The position numbers were made by a program, and so were the translations under genes. The notes beneath the pieces are model-generated. The model had not been told where the DNA came from. It searched no databases and saw only the letters and a list, made by a program, of their open reading frames with translations. Of a stretch of 6,033 bases of DNA, positions 1 through 5,154 are shown in pieces; the first letter of the stretch is position 1; each line of letters starts with the position of its first letter. The DNA lies in contig JACCRD010000206.1 of NCBI GenBank assembly GCA_013813755.1, positions 1 to 6,033 on the forward strand, in the 5' to 3' direction. This DNA comes from Acidobacteriota bacterium. GTDB lineage: Bacteria > Acidobacteriota > Blastocatellia > Pyrinomonadales > Pyrinomonadaceae.

Positions 1-1
1 A

Positions 2-541
2 ACCTATATCGGCGGCAAAGCCAAGAATATGCACAAAGCCAAGAATATGCACAAAGCCAAACGTGAAGCAATCATTCAAGGTCGCGGCTCTGTCGGTAAA
101 ACTGCCGTTATGGGACTGCTCGAAAGAAAAGGTCGCGTCCTTGCCAAAGTCATTGAAAGAACAGACCGCGAAACACTTCACGCCGAAGTTAAAGCCAATG
201 TCGAAAAAGATTCAAACCTTTTCACCGATGAATGGCGTTCATATCGCGGTTTAGATGATGAATACATTCACCAAGTTATCAATCACGGTGTCGAATATGT
301 TCGCGGAAACATTCACACCAACGGAATTGAGAACTTCTGGTCGCTTTTGAAACGCACAATTAAAGGGACTTACGTTTCAGTTGAGCCTTTTCACCTAGGA
401 CGTTATTTAGATGAACAGGTTTTTAGATTTAACGAGCGTAAAGGAAAGGATAAGGATAGATTCTTGAAAGCGGTTGGAATGATTTCAGGAAAAAGATTGA
501 CCTATGAAGAACTCATAGGCTACTGTTCGAGGAGTATCTAA
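2..541 (+). CDS. IS1595/ISXO2-like transposase, 3' part (5' end outside window)
   Basis: This is the C-terminal part of a DDE-type transposase, which cuts and joins the ends of its insertion sequence. The frame is open from base 2 and begins T-Y-I-G-G-K, the motif that in ISXO2-like transposases directly follows the first catalytic aspartate, so that residue lies just outside the window. The internal ATG at base 29 is therefore not the real start. Further motifs are F-T-D-E-W with the second catalytic aspartate (codon at 227-229) and H-T-N-G-I-E-N-F-W-S-L-L-K-R (N codon near 320, E codon near 329), typical of the IS1595 family. The tail Y-L-D-E-Q-V-F-R-F-N-E-R-K is also typical. About 180 of an expected ~300 residues are visible. 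An 18-bp in-frame duplication adds six residues near the left edge. No frameshift is visible, so the element may be intact apart from that duplication. Its left end cannot be seen. Confidence 0.88.
   Translation, partial: TYIGGKAKNMHKAKNMHKAKREAIIQGRGSVGKTAVMGLLERKGRVLAKVIERTDRETLHAEVKANVEKDSNLFTDEWRSYRGLDDEYIHQVINHGVEYVRGNIHTNGIENFWSLLKRTIKGTYVSVEPFHLGRYLDEQVFRFNERKGKDKDRFLKAVGMISGKRLTYEELIGYCSRSI
20..55 (+). repeat. 18-bp in-frame tandem duplication inside the transposase gene
   Basis: The 18-mer gccaagaatatgcacaaa occurs twice in direct succession (20-37 and 38-55) without a mismatch. An 8-base start of a further unit (aaagccaa, 53-60) follows. It encodes the six-residue unit K-A-K-N-M-H twice. 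The reading frame is kept. The identity of the copies suggests a recent slippage event. Confidence 0.95.
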
Positions 542-570
542 CGATAAGAAGAAATTGCCAAGACGAGGGA

Positions 571-600
571 AGAAGAAGGGCTAAATTTAGCCCTTCTTCT
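571..600. terminator. 30-bp perfect palindrome, likely bidirectional terminator between convergent genes
   Basis: Bases 571-585 are the exact reverse complement of 586-600. The core GGGCTA/TAGCCC, with an AATT loop, is flanked by purine-rich and pyrimidine-rich arms. A transcript in either direction therefore shows a GC-rich stem followed by a U/C-rich tract (TTCTTCTCTTTATT on the + strand). It sits 29 bases after the transposase stop and overlaps the last codons of the minus-strand small gene ending at 587. A shared terminator is the simplest reading. It could also mark the right end of the insertion sequence, which cannot be tested without the left end. Confidence 0.6.
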
Positions 601-769
601 CTTTATTCACCTGATATATCTTTTCTTGCTCATCTATTTCTTTTTTAGGAACACTGACAAGTCTTTGGGCAAATGATTCAAAGCGTCTGTAATTATCGTT
701 TGATGCTTTGGTTACTGTTGTTTTAGTTTTTGACGCTGTTAGTGTTTTCGGTGTTGATTTCGGTTGCAT
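587..769 (-). CDS. small hypothetical protein (60 aa), third gene of the toxin/immunity-like operon
   Basis: I do not recognise a named family. The N-terminal third (residues 1-23) is rich in Lys, Thr and Ser and looks disordered. Residues 24-53 form a more ordered stretch with the pattern N-Y-R-R-F-E-S-F-A-Q-R-L-V-S-V-P-K-K-E-I-D-E-Q-E and probable amphipathic helices. The tail is very basic and acidic (V-N-K-E-K-K-G). There is no signal peptide or membrane segment. The ATG at 769 is chosen because GGAGGA (778-783) lies 8 bases upstream; a longer version from 787 would lack such a site. The first 47 bases overlap the end of the upstream zinc-ribbon gene in another frame. The last codons run into the palindrome at 571-600. 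A small regulator or second antidote protein is possible, but this is a guess from position alone. Confidence 0.6.
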   Translation of the reverse strand: MQPKSTPKTLTASKTKTTVTKASNDNYRRFESFAQRLVSVPKKEIDEQEKIYQVNKEKKG

Positions 770-1013
770 TTGGTATCTCCTCCACAAGACGACTAAGGTT
801 TTCCAGTTGTATTTCAGGATTCCAATATGAGGGCGATGGTTCTTCTAGACTCCACCACTTTGCACCGCTTTCATGCCAAGCGTTGCGTAATTGCTGATGT
901 GTTCTATTATAATCGTGGTATCCAAAATGAGTTCCACAACTTGGACAAATTTCATCATCCATAGCAGGGTCTTCTAAATGTTCATATCCACAAACTGGGC
1001 AAGTGTATTCCAT
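723..1013 (-). CDS. CPCC-like zinc-ribbon protein, probable immunity protein (96 aa)
   Basis: The N-terminus reads Y-T-C-P-V-C-G-Y (C5, C8) and is followed by E-I-C-P-S-C-G-T-H-F-G-Y (C23, C26): two C-P-X-C knuckles that would bind one zinc or iron ion, as in rubredoxin-like ribbons. After this come H-Q-Q-L-R-N-A-W-H-E-S-G-A-K-W-W and a Trp/Pro-rich stretch ending W-N-P-E-I-Q-L. That layout is characteristic of a widespread family of small cytoplasmic cysteine-rich proteins related to the CPCC group. Members of that group have been linked to polymorphic toxin loci as immunity proteins. The ATG at 1013 has AAGGA six bases upstream (1020-1024), overlapping the stop of the preceding gene, so the two are probably translationally coupled. 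The last ~15 residues (Asn/Thr/Glu-rich) overlap the next gene. The family match is fairly sure; the immunity role is inferred from the neighbour. Confidence 0.75.
   Translation of the reverse strand: MEYTCPVCGYEHLEDPAMDDEICPSCGTHFGYHDYNRTHQQLRNAWHESGAKWWSLEEPSPSYWNPEIQLENLSRLVEEIPNATEINTENTNSVKN
778..783 (-). promoter_or_regulatory. strong Shine-Dalgarno (GGAGGA) for the 60-aa gene
   Basis: The minus strand reads GGAGGAGATACCAAATG, with 8 bases between GGAGGA and the ATG at 769. The site lies inside the coding sequence of the upstream zinc-ribbon gene. It is the best ribosome binding site in the window, and it both fixes the start at 769 and argues that this overlapping small frame is really translated. 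Confidence 0.75.
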
Positions 1014-1019
1014 ATTCCT

Positions 1020-1024
1020 TCCTT
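1020..1024 (-). promoter_or_regulatory. ribosome binding site overlapping the preceding stop codon
   Basis: On the minus strand the stop TAA of the toxin-like gene (1025-1023) runs straight into AAGGA, six bases before the ATG at 1013. A ribosome finishing the first gene would be placed on the second. This supports one transcript and a tied ratio of the two proteins, as is common for toxin/immunity and toxin/antitoxin pairs. Confidence 0.65.
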
Positions 1025-1340
1025 AACGATTCGCACAATTTAAGTAGTAATCGTAATTTATTGGCTCACCGTGGTGCGTTAACGGGTTTGGTATGTAATA
1101 TGTTCTTATGTATCCATCAGAACTCAGAATACCAAACTCCTCTGTTATAAGATTAAATCGGAGTCTAGCCCTGTCACGAAGTCTTGTGTATTCTTCGCAG
1201 TTAATTTGCAAACCATTTTCCAAAAAAGTGCTTGCCATTTCCTCATATTCCTCCGCCGTGATTGCACCAAAATCCGCGCCGTGGTCTTGAAAATGCCGAG
1301 CGCGTTTGCGTGAAGTTCTGAAACTCAAAGTAGATGCCAC
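1023..1340 (-). CDS. stand-alone polymorphic-toxin C-terminal-like domain (putative RNase fold)
   Basis: The protein resembles the C-terminal tips of Rhs/CDI-type toxins. Visible landmarks are R-H-F-Q-D-H-G-A-D-F-G, A-E-E-Y-E-E-M-A-S-T-F-L, R-F-N-L-I-T-E-E-F-G-I-L-S-S-D-G-Y-I-R-T-Y-Y-I-P-N-P, and the ending H-G-E-P-I-N-Y-D-Y-Y. From memory this order fits small nucleases of the Barnase/EndoU/colicin/RelE-like group. The two histidines of H-F-X2-H-G, the Arg before the phenylalanine, the Thr and the Tyr pair are candidate active-site residues. No signal peptide, delivery domain or Rhs repeat is present, so it is either a cytoplasmic toxin or a tip left over from a larger gene. The frame opens after a stop at 1362-1364 and has only non-ATG starts. 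GTG at 1340 is preferred because GGAG (1351-1354) is 10 bases upstream; GTG at 1349 would leave one base of spacing. The fold assignment is by pattern only. Confidence 0.65.
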   Translation of the reverse strand: MASTLSFRTSRKRARHFQDHGADFGAITAEEYEEMASTFLENGLQINCEEYTRLRDRARLRFNLITEEFGILSSDGYIRTYYIPNPLTHHGEPINYDYYLNCANR

Positions 1341-1389
1341 AAAACGCACACTCCATTTTGATTATAACATTTCGCTCTAAGGTTGTAAC

Positions 1390-1418
1390 AATATAATATG
1401 AGAGTGGTAAACTGTCAA
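1390..1418 (-). promoter_or_regulatory. sigma70-like promoter for the toxin/immunity-like operon
   Basis: The minus strand carries TTGACA (1413-1418, perfect -35), a 17-base spacer and TATATT (1390-1395, 5 of 6 for -10). A start near 1383 would give a short leader before the GTG at 1340. A second, weaker arrangement lies just downstream: GTTACA (1384-1389), 17 bases, then a perfect TATAAT (1361-1366). Either would drive the three-gene operon. Confidence 0.55.
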
Positions 1419-1440
1419 TCAAGGTGAGTCAAGTCTATTA

Positions 1441-1653
1441 TTACCTTAATTTGCCTTCAGAAGTCTGGACTTCAATCGAAACATTCCGCACAAGCTCAAA
1501 CTGCTGAGTCAAAACCTTGCCGGAAAGAGTGCGCGTCTGTGACTGGGCAAAAATATGTAAGTTTGGGAGAAGTGCGATTAATAGGAGAGCTGAAAATAAA
1601 ATTTCTAAATTGATGTCGTATTTAATTGATTCAAATAATAACTTGGTTTTCAT
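1441..1653 (-). pseudogene. truncated N-terminus of a TonB-receptor-like or carboxypeptidase-regulatory-domain protein (70 aa)
   Basis: The first ~18 residues include several charged ones. They are followed by a hydrophobic run (about 19-35, F-S-A-L-L-L-I-A-L-L-P) and F-A-Q-S-Q, a plausible signal peptidase I site. The mature part starts T-R-T-L-S-G-K-V-L-T and continues V-R-N-V-S-I-E-V-Q-T-S-E-G-K-L-R, which looks like the first strands of a carboxypeptidase-regulatory-like beta-sandwich. Such domains form the N-terminus of Oar-like TonB receptors in Acidobacteriota. Where a further strand and a T-V-S-D-A-D-G-like turn would be expected, two stops (TAA TAG) occur. No continuation is seen in other frames before 1381. 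No Shine-Dalgarno precedes the ATG at 1653. I read it as the remnant of a lost receptor gene, cut close to the point where the toxin-like operon begins. A genuine small secreted protein cannot be excluded. Confidence 0.5.
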
Positions 1654-1817
1654 AAATATTTTTTTGGTTTAACAATTTGGGGAAACTTTTTTCTTTGATT
1701 TAGACATACCAACATAAGTAACACGAAAATCAAATTAGTAGTATTAACTTTATCTCTTTGAATTATTCTTAAAAACTTTCAATTGATTTCGTCTTTTTCT
1801 TTCCGAAAAATTTACTC

Positions 1818-1823
1818 TAAAAT
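1818..1823 (+). promoter_or_regulatory. possible -10 element of sbcC, implying a leaderless mRNA
   Basis: TAAAAT (5 of 6 for the -10 consensus) ends seven bases before the ATG at 1830. A transcript starting at the usual distance would begin almost on the start codon. No Shine-Dalgarno is present in the preceding 25 bases, which fits. The -35 position (about 1795-1800, TTTTCT) is poor, so the call is tentative. The rest of the divergent intergenic region 1654-1829 is AT-rich and shows no gene or clear hairpin. Confidence 0.25.
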
Positions 1824-1829
1824 CTATTT

Positions 1830-4511
1830 ATGCACATCACAAAAGTTGAGTTGGAAGATATTAAATCTCACATTAACGCGAAATTTGAATTTGAGCGCGG
1901 AACGACTGCAATCACAGGCGCCAACGGGGCAGGCAAAACGTCGATTATCGAAGCGGTCGCGTGGGTTTTGTTTGATTTACTCGATTATAAAAAGGATGAT
2001 TTTGTGCGGCGCGGGGCGAAAAAAGGAGTTGCCAACATTACGTTTGAAAGCAATCTTGATGAGCGTCAGTATCGTGTTTACAGAGATACCGGAACCGGTT
2101 ATTACGTTTATGATTTACAGCTGAAGACGCGCATTGCAGAAAAGCGGGAAGAAGTGGCGCGATTTTTGTGGCAGCATCTGGGCGTCGAAGCGGGAACTGA
2201 TTTAGAATCTTTATTTCGCCGCGCCATCGGCGTGCCGCAAGGAACTTTTACGGCGATTTTTCTTGAAACCGGAGCCGAGCGAAAAAAAGCTTTCGATAAA
2301 CTTTTGAAAGTCGAAGAATATCGGCAGGGCGCGGAAAAATTGCGCGAAACGGCACGTTACCTCGAAACACAAATCACCGCCGTCCGCGAAAAAATCGCCC
2401 GTGCTGAGGGCGCGCTCGCGCGTCTCGAACTGGTCGAAGCCGAACACCAAAAATACGCCGAGCAATCCAAAAATTTAGCAGACAGCGCGGAGAAATTAAA
2501 CGACGAAACGAGCCGGAAAAGGGAAACGGTTAAAAAGTTTGACGAAACCGAAAATGCGATGAGCGAACTAAAAATGACGCGCGACAAATTGCAGTCGGAA
2601 AATCAAACGGCTGAATTTGTGCGGAAACAAAAGGAAAACGAAAAAGACGCAGCTCGCGTCGCAACGGAGAAAATCAAACTTGTCGAAGCGGATTATAAAA
2701 TTCACATTTCAGCCTCGGTGGAACTGAAAAGCCTTGAAACCGAGCGAACGACACGCGATAAAATTCTAAGCGAAATCAACCAGACGGAAAATCAAATTGT
2801 TAGCTTAAAAGCCGAACAAAAAAGCATCAGCGAAAATTTGAAAAAAGTCTTGGAAGCGCGAGAAAACATTGTAAACATTCAGCCAAAGGTGCGCGAACAA
2901 GAGGAAATGGAAAAGCAGCGCGAGCTTTTGAGAACAGATTTAGCAAATGCTAAAGCCGCCGAAAATCAAGTGTCGGGTTATGAAGGAAAGTTGAGCGTTT
3001 TGCGAGATGAGCTTGGCGAGATAAATAAAAAAATAAAAATCGCGCAGGAAAAAAGCGCGGGCATAGAAAATCTTGAAAATTTGGAAAAACGCAATATAAA
3101 AATCGTCGATGAACTTGCCACACTCCGCGCCGCTCTTAACCGCGACGGACAGTTTGAGCGTGAAGTTATTGACAATCTGATCAAAAATCATTTCTGCCCG
3201 ATTGTCTCGCAAAAATGTCTGAACCTCGAAACGGGAAAAGCTCAGGAAAGTTTTATCGGCGCGCAAAACGGGAACGGCAAAGCGCAAATTTCGGCTTTGG
3301 AAGTTGAGCAAAAAACAATTTTAAGCAATCTTTCGCAAGCGCGTGAAGCCAAATCGAATGCCGCCGTTCTGCCGAATTTGCGCGAAACAAAAGAGAAAAT
3401 TACGGAAGACGGCAAAAAAATTCGAGAGGAACAAGATAGCTGGCGCAAACAAGCTGAAAATCTCGCTCAAATCAACGTCAGGCTTAACCAAATCGTCATT
3501 CAGCTAAACGCTCTGGAGAATCCGAAGGCGAAACTGTTGGCGTTTGAAAATGAAGTTAGGCGTGAAAGCGATTTAAAGGAAAAACTTTTCCAAATCGAGC
3601 AGAATCTTGTTCAAATTGGAAATGAAAAAGCCGATTTGAGCCAGCAATTGATGCAGTTTGAAAAGCTTGACGCGCAGTGGAAACGCCTGTCCGATGAGCG
3701 CGACCGAACATCGAACGCGCACCGTGAATTTCTGGCAAACGAATCGCTTGCCCAAACTTTGCCCGCGCGGGAAAGCGAACTCGAAATCGCGCAGGCGGAA
3801 GTCAAAAAATTAAAAGAAAATTTAGCGAAAGCCGAAGAAGATTTTTCGACCGCCGACAAAAATTATGACCGCGAGCGACATCTTTCGGAAAAAGCTTCGC
3901 TGCTCGAAGCGGAAAAATGCCTGGCGGAAACGTACGCCAATCTGGAAAACGCTAAACGCTCACTGATGCAGTTTGCCGAGGAATTGAAAATTTTGGCGGA
4001 AACGCGCAAGGCGATGCAAGCCGATTTTTTTGAAAAGGAACGGCTTGAAAAAATCTCGGAAGCGACCAAATTTATCCGTGATACTTTAAAGGAAGCCGCG
4101 CCTAGAGTTGCGCGAAATTATGTTTTTCACGTTTCAATGGAAGCCAATCAGATGTACAGGGAAATTACCGGCAATGCCGAAAGAACTCTGAAATGGACGG
4201 AAGATTACGGAATTATTCTGGAAGAAGACGGTTTCGAGCGCCCGTTCATCAATCTTTCGGGCGGCGAACAGATGGCGGCGGCTTTGTCCGTGCGGCTCGC
4301 GCTTCTCAAACAACTTTCCGATGTGCGTCTGGCGTTTTTTGATGAACCGACAACGAATATGGACGCGGAAAGACGCGAGCGTCTGGCGGAGCAAATCAGC
4401 CGGATTACTCAGAACAAAACTTTTGACCAGCTATTTGTCGTTTCGCACGACGATACATTTGAAGAATACGCCGATTATGTGGTTGCGGTTGGAGGAAATG
4501 AGAATGTATAA
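1830..4511 (+). CDS. sbcC: SbcC/Rad50-type SMC ATPase (893 aa)
   Basis: This is the ATPase subunit of the SbcCD (Mre11-Rad50) type DNA repair complex, which binds DNA ends and controls a partner nuclease. The N-lobe has I-T-G-A-N-G-A-G-K-T-S (Walker A, residues 28-38) and a Q-loop in G-V-P-Q-G-T-F (Q137). Residues ~165-450 and ~485-745 are Glu/Lys/Arg-rich heptad-like coiled-coil arms. Between them lies a hook region with C456 and C463. The C-lobe starts near F748 and holds the signature N-L-S-G-G-E-Q (808-814), Walker B F-F-D-E-P-T-T-N-M-D (D838, E839) and the switch histidine S-H-D-D (H873). All ATPase residues are present, so it should be active. Its length is nearer archaeal Rad50 (~880) than E. 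coli SbcC (~1050). ATG 1830 is the first start after an in-frame stop at 1818-1820; no Shine-Dalgarno is seen. No sbcD is adjacent in the window. The family is sure; the gene symbol is less so, since unnamed 'SMC family ATPases' look alike. Confidence 0.9.
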   Translation: MHITKVELEDIKSHINAKFEFERGTTAITGANGAGKTSIIEAVAWVLFDLLDYKKDDFVRRGAKKGVANITFESNLDERQYRVYRDTGTGYYVYDLQLKTRIAEKREEVARFLWQHLGVEAGTDLESLFRRAIGVPQGTFTAIFLETGAERKKAFDKLLKVEEYRQGAEKLRETARYLETQITAVREKIARAEGALARLELVEAEHQKYAEQSKNLADSAEKLNDETSRKRETVKKFDETENAMSELKMTRDKLQSENQTAEFVRKQKENEKDAARVATEKIKLVEADYKIHISASVELKSLETERTTRDKILSEINQTENQIVSLKAEQKSISENLKKVLEARENIVNIQPKVREQEEMEKQRELLRTDLANAKAAENQVSGYEGKLSVLRDELGEINKKIKIAQEKSAGIENLENLEKRNIKIVDELATLRAALNRDGQFEREVIDNLIKNHFCPIVSQKCLNLETGKAQESFIGAQNGNGKAQISALEVEQKTILSNLSQAREAKSNAAVLPNLRETKEKITEDGKKIREEQDSWRKQAENLAQINVRLNQIVIQLNALENPKAKLLAFENEVRRESDLKEKLFQIEQNLVQIGNEKADLSQQLMQFEKLDAQWKRLSDERDRTSNAHREFLANESLAQTLPARESELEIAQAEVKKLKENLAKAEEDFSTADKNYDRERHLSEKASLLEAEKCLAETYANLENAKRSLMQFAEELKILAETRKAMQADFFEKERLEKISEATKFIRDTLKEAAPRVARNYVFHVSMEANQMYREITGNAERTLKWTEDYGIILEEDGFERPFINLSGGEQMAAALSVRLALLKQLSDVRLAFFDEPTTNMDAERRERLAEQISRITQNKTFDQLFVVSHDDTFEEYADYVVAVGGNENV

Positions 4512-4529
4512 AACAAAAACTTTTTTATT

Positions 4530-5045
4530 TTACAAGTTTTGATCTTTTATATTTTTCAGTTTAATAAAAAGTGGGAAAAAAAGTCCGAAGTTAAGAATAA
4601 TCGCGACGAAAAAGCCAATTAAAATCGAGAGCGTTATAGAAGCGAATATCAAACCACCGAGTCGTTGTCTGACATTTTTATAAGTCTCGCGAAAAGTAAC
4701 GGGTTCGCCGAAAAGTAGATGGCGAACAAAATTGCGTGATGCGCCGCCCATCACCGTTAAAATGGCGACAGTTTCCGTCAGCCAAATTATTAAATTGCCA
4801 AACCCCGAAAAGATGTAGTAAAAAACCATCTCCACCGGATCATTTGATAAACTGACTGAAAAAAGCTTGCGCCCAAGGATTGTCCAGCCGACGGAAATTA
4901 TTGTCCCGATTACAATTGGTGGCGCGGCTATCCATACAAACGTCCAGAAATTCTTGCGATAAAACCTTACGGTGCGGTCAATTAAATCGCCTGCACCCAG
5001 AAATGCTATTGAAAGTTGGATGTTTGAAGAAGTTGAAGAACTCAT
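4530..5045 (-). CDS. multi-pass inner-membrane protein, unknown function, possibly C-terminally truncated (171 aa)
   Basis: The N-terminus (G-A-G-D-L-I-D-R-T-V-R-F-Y-R-K-N-F-W-T-F) is the opening seen in a family of bacterial membrane proteins that begin with a 'GELLD.a.rLYRrnF'-like amphipathic helix followed by paired membrane segments. Hydrophobic segments lie at about residues 33-57, 73-102 (with breaks) and 128-162. Family members I recall are longer (250-300 residues or more), with further helices after the point where this one ends in F-I-K-L-K-N-I-K-D-Q-N-L. The gene may therefore have lost its 3' end, and it now stops 18 bases from the convergent sbcC stop. No function can be assigned; membrane scaffold or transport-related roles are only guesses. 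ATG 5045 is followed by a Ser/Thr-rich leader, and no clear Shine-Dalgarno precedes it. Confidence 0.7.
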   Translation of the reverse strand: MSSSTSSNIQLSIAFLGAGDLIDRTVRFYRKNFWTFVWIAAPPIVIGTIISVGWTILGRKLFSVSLSNDPVEMVFYYIFSGFGNLIIWLTETVAILTVMGGASRNFVRHLLFGEPVTFRETYKNVRQRLGGLIFASITLSILIGFFVAIILNFGLFFPLFIKLKNIKDQNL

Positions 5046-5100
5046 TATTTTTTGAAATCAGTTTAAGTAGATTTTTTAACAAATATTAAGCACCTATAAA

Positions 5101-5132
5101 ATAAAAAAGGTGTTACTAAAGAGTAACACCTT
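5101..5132 (-). terminator. intrinsic terminator of the TonB-dependent receptor gene
   Basis: AAGGTGTTAC (5107-5116) and GTAACACCTT (5123-5132) form a perfect 10-bp stem with a 6-base loop. Read on the minus strand the stem is followed by TTTTTTAT (5101-5108 reversed, overlapping the stem base), the classic U-tract. It lies 22 bases past the stop of the receptor gene at 5155 and so ends that transcript before the membrane-protein gene. Confidence 0.9.
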
Positions 5133-5154
5133 ACAAAAACTCTAAATTTTATAA

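Noticed and set aside
1246..1356. Minus-strand frame from ATG 1356 beginning M-E-C-A-F-C-G, a possible zinc-finger start overlapping the toxin-like gene.
   Set aside because: It ends after 37 codons and has no second cysteine pair near the first. The overlapping frame has clear family-like motifs.
1783..2124. A + strand frame of 113 codons overlapping the start of sbcC.
   Set aside because: It runs through the Walker A coding region in another frame, its composition is Ser/Arg-rich noise, and no domain is recognisable.
2211..4394. Several long minus-strand open frames opposite sbcC (for example 2940-3311 and 4134-4394).
   Set aside because: They are antisense shadows of a highly biased Glu/Lys-rich coding sequence, and show no family motifs.
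4516..4540. AAAACTT ... AAGTTTT inverted repeat between the sbcC and membrane-protein stops, a possible terminator.
   Set aside because: The stem is 7 bp, almost all A-T, with an 11-base loop, so it is weak. It may simply reflect the AT-rich spacer.
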